From the NCBI GenBank assembly GCA_045660295.1, contig JAZRDN010000055.1:1-6097 (forward strand): a stretch of DNA of 6,097 bases, read 5' to 3'. This document shows, piece after piece, positions 1 to 5,808 of this stretch (positions within the stretch are counted from its first letter, which is position 1; the number at the start of each line of letters is the position of its first letter). Source of the DNA: RGIG8775 sp045660295 (lineage in GTDB: Bacteria; Bacillota; Clostridia; Oscillospirales; CAG-272). Below the pieces are notes generated by a model. The model saw only the letters and a program-made list of their open reading frames with translations. It searched no databases and was not told the DNA's origin. The position numbers and the translations under genes are program-made.

Positions 1-57
1 CCCTACAACGTGTGTGCGAAGATAGTGCTAAAAATATTGTTTATTTTGCACCCAAGG

Positions 58-154
58 CAAAGGAGTGCGTGTTTAGCGCACGACTTGGTATACGACCGTT
101 ATGTTTGCACCGCACACAGAACGCTGACCAACTGGCGGCGGGGCCTTCGCCGCC
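58..154. repeat. Intergenic two-hairpin repeat, copy 1
   Basis: This is the first of two diverged copies of a ~100-bp intergenic unit. It begins with a hairpin: GTGCG at 65-69, loop TGTTTAG at 70-76, CGCAC at 77-81. The hairpin is framed by AAAGG and CTTGGT. Next come CCGCAC (110-115) and ACGCTGACC (121-129). The unit ends with a GC-rich hairpin, GGCGGCG at 134-140 and CGCCGCC at 148-154. The same order of elements recurs in copy 2, with an offset of 102 bp at the first hairpin and 109 bp at CCGCAC and ACGCTGACC. The loop TGTTTAG is identical in both copies while the stem bases differ and still pair. I infer a dispersed genomic repeat; the exact boundaries are uncertain. Confidence 0.6.
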
Positions 155-159
155 CAAAG

Positions 160-262
160 TAAAGGCGACGGTGTTTAGCCGTCGCCTTGGTTTACGTGTG
201 ATATTCTAAATATTTTTGCCGCACGTGGTACGCTGACCTATTGGCTCCCCGCTAGGGGCGCC
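160..262. repeat. Intergenic two-hairpin repeat, copy 2
   Basis: This second copy of the unit starts with a 10-bp perfect stem: AAGGCGACGG at 162-171, loop TGTTTAG at 172-178, CCGTCGCCTT at 179-188. CCGCAC (219-224) and ACGCTGACC (230-238) follow. It ends with a hairpin, CCCC-GCTA-GGGG (247-258), extended by GGC/GCC outside one mismatch (243-262). It ends 8 bp from the stop codon of the KDG kinase gene. Compared with copy 1 it has 7 extra bases between the first hairpin and CCGCAC. Confidence 0.6.
162..188 (-). terminator. Probable terminator of the aldolase-hydrolase-kinase operon
   Basis: A 10-bp GC-rich perfect stem with a 7-nt loop lies about 80 nt past the kinase stop codon. Read leftward, the stem closes with CCTT and runs into TACTTTGG, a short interrupted T-rich tail. 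The stem is strong but the T tract is weak. It is also the hairpin of repeat copy 2, so termination is inferred from position and stem strength. No better leftward terminator is visible between it and the kinase gene. Confidence 0.45.
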
Positions 263-269
263 TCCGCGA

Positions 270-1298
270 CTAGCGCTGGATACGACCCGAGCCGTCGCCG
301 CCTGCCAGCTTCTCAACCTCTGCGAGAGTAACCATGTTGTAGTCGCCCTCGATAGAGTGCTTGAGTGCCGAAGCCGCAACCGCGAACTCAACCGCAGCCT
401 GCGCGGTCTTGCCCGAAAGAAGCGAGTAGATAAGTCCGCCGCCGAAGGAGTCGCCGCCGCCTACGCGGTCGATGATATGAAGGTCGTACTTCTTGGAGAA
501 GCAGTACTCGTCGTTCTTTACGTCGTAGAGCATTGCGGACCAGCCGTTGTCAAACGCGCTGTGGCTCTCACGGAGAGTGATTGCAACGTACTCAAAGCCG
601 AACTTGTCAGCAAGCTGCTTTGCAACAGACTTGTAACCGTCGTGGTTGAGCTTGCCGCCGTAAATGTCGGTAGCCTCTGCCTCGATGCCGAATACGTCCT
701 TTGCGTCCTCCTCGTTGGAGATGCAAACGTCAACGTACTTGCAAAGCTCGGTCATAGCCTCTCTTGCCTGCTCTCTTGTCCAGAGTTTTCCGCGGTAGTT
801 AAGGTCACAGGAGATCTTAACGCCCTTTTCCTTAGCCTTAGCGCACGCGATCTTGCATATCTCAACTACGTTTGCGCCGAGAGCGGGAGTAATACCTGTG
901 AAGTGGAACCAGTCAGCACCCTCAAAGATAGCGTCCCAGTCGAAATCCTCGGGAGTAGCCTTTGCGATAGCAGAGTTAGCGCGGTCGTAAATGCAGACAG
1001 AGCCTCTCTGGGAAGCGCCCTTCTCGTTGAAGTAGATACCTACTCTGTCACCGCCGCGGGTGATGAGAGAGGTGTCAACGCCGTAACGGCGAAGGCTGTT
1101 AACAGCCGCCTGACCGATGGCGTGTGTGGGGAGCTTGGTAACGTAAGCCGCGTCCATGCCGTAGTTGGCAAGAGAAACAGCTACGTTAGCCTCACCGCCG
1201 CCGAATGTGAACTCAACGTGGTCGCACTGAACGAATCTTTCATAGTTGTAGGGCTGAAGGCGGAGCATAAGCTCGCCGAAGGTAACGATTTTTTTCAT
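270..1298 (-). CDS. kdgK: 2-keto-3-deoxygluconate kinase (PfkB family)
   Basis: This is a ribokinase/PfkB-family sugar kinase of 342 aa, expected to phosphorylate 2-keto-3-deoxygluconate (KDG) with ATP to KDPG in the cytoplasm. The N-terminal substrate signature TFGGGEANVAVSLA (residues 31-44) is present. DLNYR (165-169) is typical of KDG kinases. The PfkB C-terminal signature DRVGGGDSFGGG (277-288) carries the presumed catalytic base D283. The tail GDGSGRIQR matches what I recall of the conserved end of Clostridia KDG kinases. The start ATG has AAGGAA (1306-1311) 7 nt upstream. It is the third gene of the leftward operon, 31 bp after the SGNH hydrolase. KDG rather than another sugar is supported by the KDPG aldolase two genes upstream. 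A related kinase such as 5-dehydro-2-deoxygluconokinase is possible but less likely in this context. Confidence 0.9.
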   Translation of the reverse strand: MKKIVTFGELMLRLQPYNYERFVQCDHVEFTFGGGEANVAVSLANYGMDAAYVTKLPTHAIGQAAVNSLRRYGVDTSLITRGGDRVGIYFNEKGASQRGSVCIYDRANSAIAKATPEDFDWDAIFEGADWFHFTGITPALGANVVEICKIACAKAKEKGVKISCDLNYRGKLWTREQAREAMTELCKYVDVCISNEEDAKDVFGIEAEATDIYGGKLNHDGYKSVAKQLADKFGFEYVAITLRESHSAFDNGWSAMLYDVKNDEYCFSKKYDLHIIDRVGGGDSFGGGLIYSLLSGKTAQAAVEFAVAASALKHSIEGDYNMVTLAEVEKLAGGDGSGRIQR

Positions 1299-1329
1299 AA
1301 TAATTTTCCTTTCACTTATTTATTGATAG

Positions 1330-2073
1330 TCAATTAGAATCCTTATACATACCGCTCTCGGCTTTGACACTGTCGGCGGTGTAGGGATAGCCGAATATTG
1401 TCTCAAACAGCGACTCGGCAAACAACACATGCATCTCACGGGTAGGATGATTGATGTAATTGCTAAGCATCATGGTCGTATCCTTTCCCTCTGCCGCCAT
1501 CGCCTTCCACTTGGCATAACAGTCACACACGGGAATCCCTCGCTCCGCCGCCATTTTGCGCGCCGCATCCATATATTCATCCATCTTGCCGCCGTTCTGT
1601 TTGTCCGCCGTTTTTTGGGCGTAACTCCTGTGCTGCACAGCAGTGTTCTCATGTAGGTAGGTGTTGAGCATATTGGGAGTCATGTAAACGCACTCAAAGC
1701 CGTGGGCGAGGCACTTGTCGAACAGACCGCCGAGATTGGCGTGCCATTTGTCCATGGTGGTGTTGATGTCGTTGAGACCGAAGCAAATAATAACGAGATC
1801 CGGGTTGTGCGGAAGCACGTCGCGCTCGAAATTGTCTCGCGCGTAATCGGAACACTTACCGCCCACCGCCGTATTGATGATGTTGACGGGAATTGTTTGC
1901 CACTTTTTGTTGATCATCAGACGCAGACGGTTGTGATACACCGTGTCGTAGTCCATCTCGGCGTTGAGGGCACCGTGAGAAACGCTGTCACCACAAATCA
2001 CCACGTTAACGGGGCCTCTCTCGGCGTACTGCTTGCCGTCATACTTGACAAGCTCACGAATCTTGAATTCCAT
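1330..2073 (-). CDS. Cytoplasmic SGNH/GDSL-family hydrolase, probable sugar esterase
   Basis: This 247-aa protein has the SGNH hydrolase blocks in order. Block I is CGDSVSHG with the nucleophile S30, block II NTAVGG (67-72), block III GLND with N101 (99-102), and block V NHPTREMH with H209. The Asp usually three residues before the catalytic His (DxxH) is Tyr206 here, so the triad may be a dyad or use another acid. There is no signal peptide or membrane segment, so it should act in the cytoplasm, plausibly removing an acetyl or other acyl group from an imported sugar. That role is inferred from its place between KDPG aldolase and KDG kinase. Its ATG overlaps the aldolase TAA by one base (TAATG, 2071-2075), and only a weak GTAAAG precedes it, so translation is probably coupled. 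The substrate is not identifiable from sequence. Confidence 0.8.
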   Translation of the reverse strand: MEFKIRELVKYDGKQYAERGPVNVVICGDSVSHGALNAEMDYDTVYHNRLRLMINKKWQTIPVNIINTAVGGKCSDYARDNFERDVLPHNPDLVIICFGLNDINTTMDKWHANLGGLFDKCLAHGFECVYMTPNMLNTYLHENTAVQHRSYAQKTADKQNGGKMDEYMDAARKMAAERGIPVCDCYAKWKAMAAEGKDTTMMLSNYINHPTREMHVLFAESLFETIFGYPYTADSVKAESGMYKDSN

Positions 2074-3026
2074 TACTTTACAAGATGATATGCAAATCCG
2101 TTTATCTCGTCCGCAAGGTAGATAAACTTCATAGCGCCCTTGTCGTCGTAGGTTGCTGTGGAGTAGTCGAACTTAACGCCTCTGCGCTCAAGGTGGTAAA
2201 CCGCGCGGTCAACGTTGGTGGTCTCGATAGCGATATGACCGTGTGTGCCGGGACCCTTGTCGTTCATAACCTCAAGCTCGGGGCTTACGAAGATAGACTT
2301 GGAAGTAACCTTTGAGCCGAAGGAGAAGTAGTCGCCGAGAACCTTAGCCGTACCCTCGGAGGTGTTTCCGCAGGGGTTGATGCCGACATGGCGGAACTTG
2401 AGGCCGAGCATTGTGTCAACAGCCTCGCGAACGAGAGTCTTGATACCCTCAAAGTCGCCTGCCGCGATCATCTCGGGCTTAACCATCCAGCTACCGCCGC
2501 AGCAGATGATCTTGGGGAACGCAAGGTAATCGTTTACGTTCTTGGGATTTACTCCGCCTGTGGGCATAAATGTTACGCCACCGTAGGGAGCCGACATAGC
2601 CTTGATCATTTCGATACCGCCCGACTGCTCAGCGGGGAAGAACTTAACTGTCTTAAGACCAAGCTCAAGAGCCGCCTCGATGCCTGAGGGATTGTTGATA
2701 CCGGGAACAATGGGGCAACCCTTTTCCTGGCAGTACTTAACGATCTCGGGGTTGAAGCCGGGGCTTACGATGAACTTTGCGCCCGCCTCAATAGCGTCGT
2801 CAACCTGAGCCTTGGTAAGAACGGTACCCGCGCCCACGATCATGTCGGGGTATTCCTTGGCGATGATGGCGATAGCGTCCTTGGCAGCCGCGGTTCTGAA
2901 GGTAACCTCAGCGCAGGGAAGACCGCCCTCGATAAGCGCCTTCGCAAGAGGAGCCGCGTCCTTCGCGTCATCGATCTTGATAACGGGAACGATACCGATA
3001 AGAGATAATTCCTTTAAAATATCCAT
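2073..3026 (-). CDS. KDPG/KHG aldolase fused to a C-terminal VOC domain
   Basis: Residues 1-205 form a class I 2-keto-3-deoxy-6-phosphogluconate / 4-hydroxy-2-oxoglutarate aldolase, which splits KDPG into pyruvate and glyceraldehyde-3-phosphate. Catalytic motifs are AEVTFRT (39-45, base E40 and phosphate-binding R44), GAGTV (65-69), SPGFNP (88-93) and VKFFPAE (127-133) with the Schiff-base lysine K128. Residues ~210-317 are an extra ~105-aa domain with a VOC (glyoxalase/bleomycin-resistance) pattern: FRHVGIN (211-217), HGHIAIETT (262-270), RRGVKF (281-286), and DEINGFAYHLVK at the end. Ordinary Eda enzymes are about 210 aa, so this is a fusion; I recall similar fusions in Clostridia, with the VOC role unknown. 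The start chosen is the ATG at 3026. A TTG at 3041 lies on the GGAGGT ribosome binding site itself and cannot be the start. It is first in the operon, and its stop overlaps the SGNH hydrolase start. Confidence 0.9.
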   Translation of the reverse strand: MDILKELSLIGIVPVIKIDDAKDAAPLAKALIEGGLPCAEVTFRTAAAKDAIAIIAKEYPDMIVGAGTVLTKAQVDDAIEAGAKFIVSPGFNPEIVKYCQEKGCPIVPGINNPSGIEAALELGLKTVKFFPAEQSGGIEMIKAMSAPYGGVTFMPTGGVNPKNVNDYLAFPKIICCGGSWMVKPEMIAAGDFEGIKTLVREAVDTMLGLKFRHVGINPCGNTSEGTAKVLGDYFSFGSKVTSKSIFVSPELEVMNDKGPGTHGHIAIETTNVDRAVYHLERRGVKFDYSTATYDDKGAMKFIYLADEINGFAYHLVK

Positions 3027-3033
3027 TTTTTTG

Positions 3034-3039
3034 ACCTCC
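3034..3039 (-). promoter_or_regulatory. Ribosome binding site GGAGGT that fixes the aldolase start
   Basis: GGAGGT on the minus strand ends 7 nt before the ATG at 3026. The alternative TTG start at 3041 would place this site inside the coding sequence and leave no site upstream of it. The ATG is therefore the real start and the protein is 317 aa. Confidence 0.85.
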
Positions 3040-3064
3040 AAAAAATCAAATTTTTACATCTATC

Positions 3065-3093
3065 ATTATACACCTATTGTTTTTTAATGTCAA
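3065..3093 (-). promoter_or_regulatory. Perfect-consensus SigA promoter of the aldolase operon
   Basis: On the minus strand, TTGACA (3093-3088) and TATAAT (3070-3065) are separated by exactly 17 bp, the full housekeeping consensus. The predicted transcript start near 3058 leaves a leader of about 30 nt before the GGAGGT site. The 9-mer AAACCTCTT (3100-3092) overlaps the start of the -35 box and recurs upstream of the regulator gene. A promoter this strong in a sugar-acid operon suggests repression or high constitutive expression; which of these holds cannot be told from sequence. Confidence 0.85.
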
Positions 3094-3161
3094 GAGGTTT
3101 CATGTTATTTACGTTGATTTTGCAATCTTTTGCGACCTTTCCGCAGGTAAAAGCCTAAGTA

Positions 3162-3195
3162 AAATGGGCTGAACCATTAGCGATTCAGCCCATTT
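3162..3195 (-). terminator. Intrinsic terminator after the sugar isomerase gene
   Basis: A perfect 12-bp stem, AAATGGGCTGAA (3162-3173) and TTCAGCCCATTT (3184-3195), encloses a 10-nt loop. It begins 21 nt past the isomerase stop codon. Read leftward, the 3' arm ends in CATTT and continues TACTTAGG, a short T-rich tail. Together with the independent promoter at 3065-3093, it separates the isomerase transcript from the aldolase operon, at least in part. Confidence 0.75.
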
Positions 3196-3216
3196 GTGAT
3201 AACACTGTTTGATTAT

Positions 3217-4662
3217 TTACTTAACTACAACCGTTGTCACGCCGAGAACCTTGCCCAGCTTCTCAAGCGTAGAAGCGTATTTGCCTGTTCCGAGCGCGAA
3301 GTGGTGGGTGGGTCCTGCCATGCACCATTTCTTCATAAAGGTGGGTGTGTCGGGCAGGAAGGACGCGCGGGTGTTGGTGTTTCCCGTGGGGGGGATAGGT
3401 CCGTCATTGGAAACGCCCTCGCCTATTATGAAGCGGAATGTTCCGTCGGCGTTCTGGTTGATTCCCAGCATGGTGAAGTCGCCTTCCTTGAGCTTGAACT
3501 CGACAGACGCGCCGCTTCCTTCCTTGCCGTGGTATTTCTTGAGAGAACGAACCACGGGCTTGCCCTCAGCAAGCTGAATGTGGTGAGGTCCGTCGTGACC
3601 GACGAGAATGCAATCTCCGTCAAAGTCAAAGGGATGTATCTCGGCAAAGCTGCCGCCGATGCCTATGCTGTCCATAATGTACATAGCAAGGCAGGTCTTG
3701 ATGTCGTACTCGCCGCACATGGGGATTCCGCGCGCGATAAGCATCGAGTTTCCGAGAATGAGCGAGCCTGCCAGCATACGGTTCTCACTGCCCTCGGCGC
3801 CGTTGTAGAAGTATGCCAGACCGTCGAGCTTATGCTTTACTCTGAAGTGCTCCAGAGCAACCGAGGCTCTTGCCGCACGGTAGAGGTCCTCGTCGGTAAG
3901 CTTCATGGTAAGCGGGTCGCTCTTAGGCTCGGGCATATCGAACTCCTCGCGGATGACCTGCTTTTCCTTTTCTATCTCCTCATCGGTGACGTTTTTGTAT
4001 TCACAGAGAAGGTCGTCTATCTCAAGCAACGGAACATGGATTCCGAACGCCGAGAAGAAGGCTGTGGGGTCGGTGTGCATATCGTACATCGCCTCGAGGA
4101 CGTGACCCATGAGTCCTATTCTCGCGCCCTTCATAGCACGGAGCGCTTTTGCGATAGTGCACCACTCGGCGATCTCGCGCTTGGCCTTTTCGTCGTTGTA
4201 GAGCGTGCCGATGATAACGTCATGGATAGGCTTGTTCATTCTGTGCGCCACGCCGCAGAACTCGGGCACGGAGCAGATGTTGTCGTTTTCAAGCTGCATA
4301 AAGGTGTTTGCCTTTTCGTAGTCCATAGCGCTTCTGGGCTGGAGCGCCACGAGAACCATGGGCGCGGAGCAGTGGCGAAGCACGGGGGCAAAGACCGACG
4401 AGGTGGCGTAGGTAATCATATTGCAGAAAATGAGGTCGACGTTCTCGGCGTTGAAGCGCTCAGCCGCCTTGAAGCCGGCGTCGCTCTCGTCAACGATGCC
4501 GAGGTCGATTATCTCAACGTTGTTCTCGCCGATGATGGAGAGGAGGTCTTTGTGATATTTTTCCATATTTTCCTTAAGTCCGGGAAACTGCGCCCAGTAC
4601 GTGCCGTGGGCTACGGCAAAGACGCCGATCTTCGGAACTTTTGCGGGTATTCTTTGAAGCAT
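3217..4662 (-). CDS. AraA-type (L-arabinose/L-fucose isomerase superfamily) sugar isomerase
   Basis: This 481-aa protein is the length of L-arabinose isomerase (about 500 aa) and has its Rossmann-like N-terminal half (KIGVFAVAHGTYWAQFPGL, 11-29). The four Mn2+/catalytic residues of E. coli AraA (E306, E333, H350, H450) align by motif with E318 in CGEYDIK, E341 in SFAEIH, H356 in LVGHDGPHH and H454 in AGPTHHFALGTG. It should therefore be an active metal-dependent aldose-ketose isomerase. The overall sequence departs from true AraA, so the substrate is open: L-arabinose, L-fucose, another pentose or hexose, or a hexuronate in keeping with the neighbouring KDG genes. The ATG has AAGGAG (4670-4675) 7 nt upstream. 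It is divergent from the AraC-family gene and is followed by its own terminator. I give no gene symbol because calling it araA would overstate substrate knowledge. Confidence 0.8.
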   Translation of the reverse strand: MLQRIPAKVPKIGVFAVAHGTYWAQFPGLKENMEKYHKDLLSIIGENNVEIIDLGIVDESDAGFKAAERFNAENVDLIFCNMITYATSSVFAPVLRHCSAPMVLVALQPRSAMDYEKANTFMQLENDNICSVPEFCGVAHRMNKPIHDVIIGTLYNDEKAKREIAEWCTIAKALRAMKGARIGLMGHVLEAMYDMHTDPTAFFSAFGIHVPLLEIDDLLCEYKNVTDEEIEKEKQVIREEFDMPEPKSDPLTMKLTDEDLYRAARASVALEHFRVKHKLDGLAYFYNGAEGSENRMLAGSLILGNSMLIARGIPMCGEYDIKTCLAMYIMDSIGIGGSFAEIHPFDFDGDCILVGHDGPHHIQLAEGKPVVRSLKKYHGKEGSGASVEFKLKEGDFTMLGINQNADGTFRFIIGEGVSNDGPIPPTGNTNTRASFLPDTPTFMKKWCMAGPTHHFALGTGKYASTLEKLGKVLGVTTVVVK

Positions 4663-4695
4663 GATTTTTCTCCTTTTTAGTTTTATTACACTTTA

Positions 4696-4723
4696 ATTAT
4701 ACATTTTTATAAACATTTGAAAA
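4696..4723 (-). promoter_or_regulatory. Probable promoter of the sugar isomerase gene
   Basis: On the minus strand a perfect -10 TATAAT (4701-4696) is preceded by a weak -35 TTTTCA (4723-4718) with a 16-bp spacer. The predicted start near 4689 gives a leader of about 27 nt. A weak -35 with a good -10 is what an activator-dependent promoter looks like. The ATAAAC repeats directly upstream, and one inside the spacer, fit control by the divergent AraC-type protein. Confidence 0.55.
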
Positions 4724-4760
4724 GGTATACTATAAACATAAAATTGGAAAAAATAAACCT
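4708..4760 (+). promoter_or_regulatory. Candidate AraC-type operator: three ATAAAC[A/C]T direct repeats
   Basis: ATAAACAT occurs at 4709-4716 and 4732-4739, and ATAAACCT at 4753-4760, all in the same orientation. The spacings are 23 and 21 bp, about two helical turns. The first two copies match over nine bases (TATAAACAT, 4708-4716 and 4731-4739). Two copies lie between the two divergent -35 boxes and one lies inside the isomerase promoter spacer. AraC-family dimers bind direct repeats at roughly 21-bp spacing next to a -35 box, so this is the natural binding-site candidate. Low sequence complexity in this AT-rich stretch is a caution. Confidence 0.5.
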
Positions 4761-4768
4761 CTTTTCTA

Positions 4769-4797
4769 TTGACCAACCCCTAATTTGGTGGTATAAT
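4769..4797 (+). promoter_or_regulatory. SigA promoter of the AraC-family regulator gene
   Basis: TTGACC (4769-4774) and TATAAT (4792-4797) are 17 bp apart. The TG at 4789-4790 makes this an extended -10 (TGGTATAAT). The predicted start near 4804 gives a leader of about 35 nt. It is a near-consensus promoter on its own and should not need an activator. ATAAACCTCTT ends 6 bp upstream of the -35, so autoregulation is possible. Confidence 0.85.
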
Positions 4798-4838
4798 GTA
4801 ATAAAAAGCTATCAAAAACAAATTTAAGGAGAGCGGAT

Positions 4839-5693
4839 ATGAGAATAGACGACATTACGCCCTTTGTCAGGTATATTCATTACATTGAGCCGAGATATAT
4901 GTACGACAGCCGCACTAGGCTTGGTTATGACCACCGCATCTTTTTTTGCGAAAGCGGCTACATTCACATAACCGTTGAGGGCGAGACGTACACGCTTGAA
5001 AAAAATTCTTTGCTCTACGTGCCGTCGGGCTGCTCCTACATACTCGGCGTGCCCGAGGACGAGGGAAAGCTGATAGGCGTAAATTTTGATTTTGGGTATG
5101 GGTTTTCACATTTGAGTGTTCCGATCGTTCCCGGAAGCTCGCGTGCGAAATACGACGAGTCGAGACAGCATGAGAACGGTGGTTTTTTAGAAGCGACACA
5201 CTTTGAGAGACCCTTCGCGCTTCACGGGCAGAGCGAGCTTGGAAATATAATTTATCACATATTTGACGAGTTCACCACCGCAAGGATATATCATTCCCAG
5301 AGCGAATCCGCGCTGTTAAAGCAGCTTATTATTCTGGTTGTGAGAATATTGACGCTGGGCACTGACAAGGTGCCTCAAAAGACGGTAAACATAGTTATAT
5401 CCTACATTCAGGAGCATTATATGGAGGAGCTTTCAAACGCGGCGATAGGGCAGGCGCTTAATTTTCACCCCAACTATCTTAACCGCCTTATGATAAAGAA
5501 CACGGGGCGTTCACTGCATCAATATCTGCTTTATTTCAGACTGACAAAGGCGCTCGACCGCCTGCAATCTACCATGCTCACCATGGCGCAGATAGCCGAG
5601 CAGTGCGGATTTTCCGACACAGGGCATTTTACCAAGGCGTTCAAGAAGCAGTTCGGGGTCTCGCCAAAGGGAATGAGGGGAAAGATAATATGA
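4839..5693 (+). CDS. AraC-family transcriptional regulator with N-terminal cupin domain
   Basis: This 284-aa protein has a cupin-type sugar-sensing domain at about residues 30-85 (YIHITVEGETYTLEKNSLLYVPSGCSYI) and a helical linker at about 130-175. The C-terminal AraC/XylS DNA-binding domain spans about 183-280 with two helix-turn-helix units: LSNAAIGQALNFHPNYLNRL (198-217) and TMAQIAEQCGFSDTGHFTKAF (248-268). The family signature GFSDTGHFTKAFKKQFGVSP is nearly canonical. AAGGAG (4826-4831) lies 7 nt before the ATG. The gene is divergent from the isomerase, with 176 bp of shared upstream DNA, the usual arrangement for a regulator and its target. Length and layout are normal for the family. 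The inducer is unknown; by context it is probably the isomerase's sugar or a uronate-pathway intermediate. Confidence 0.92.
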   Translation: MRIDDITPFVRYIHYIEPRYMYDSRTRLGYDHRIFFCESGYIHITVEGETYTLEKNSLLYVPSGCSYILGVPEDEGKLIGVNFDFGYGFSHLSVPIVPGSSRAKYDESRQHENGGFLEATHFERPFALHGQSELGNIIYHIFDEFTTARIYHSQSESALLKQLIILVVRILTLGTDKVPQKTVNIVISYIQEHYMEELSNAAIGQALNFHPNYLNRLMIKNTGRSLHQYLLYFRLTKALDRLQSTMLTMAQIAEQCGFSDTGHFTKAFKKQFGVSPKGMRGKII

Positions 5694-5703
5694 CCCATAT
5701 CGG

Positions 5704-5729
5704 GGAGCCATCACGCTCCAAAAGTTTTT
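5704..5729 (+). terminator. Possible terminator of the AraC-family gene
   Basis: GGAGC (5704-5708) pairs with GCTCC (5715-5719) around a 6-nt loop. AAAAG and then five T residues (5725-5729) follow. It lies 10 nt after the regulator stop codon. The 5-bp stem is short and the T run starts 6 nt late, so the call is weak. The next hairpin, CCGCCTTTT/AAAAGGCGG (5732-5751), has no T tail. Confidence 0.3.
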
Positions 5730-5808
5730 GCCCGCCTTTTTTAAAAGGCGGCGCAGTCAAGGGCGCGTAGCCCTTGTCGCCGCGCGCATGCGGCGAAATA
5801 ATCCTTTG

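Noticed and set aside
12..209. A 65-codon GTG-start frame across the left repeats, with two similar peptide stretches
   Set aside because: The internal similarity is simply the 102-bp nucleotide repeat read in frame (102 is a multiple of three). There is no ribosome binding site, and the sequence is dominated by hairpins.
262..295. A possible third, fused copy of the left repeat (TAGCGC...TGG...ATACGACC) at the end of the kinase gene
   Set aside because: This stretch encodes the GSGRIQR tail that I recall as conserved in KDG kinases, so coding constraint explains it without a repeat.
357..1337. A 326-codon open frame on the plus strand opposite the KDG kinase
   Set aside because: It is antisense to a gene with clear PfkB motifs and has no ribosome binding site or protein-family resemblance.
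3024..3041. A TTG start at 3041 that would lengthen the aldolase by five residues
   Set aside because: It lies on the GGAGGT ribosome binding site of the ATG at 3026, which has ideal 7-nt spacing.
3065..3130. A catabolite-control (cre) site upstream of the aldolase
   Set aside because: The best candidate on the minus strand (TTGCAAAATCAACG) lacks the central CG at the required position.
3196..4680. A 494-codon open frame on the plus strand spanning the whole isomerase gene
   Set aside because: It is the exact antisense of a well-supported enzyme gene, starts inside the 3' region of that gene's transcript, has no ribosome binding site and yields no recognisable motif. Biased codon use in the real gene explains the lack of stops.
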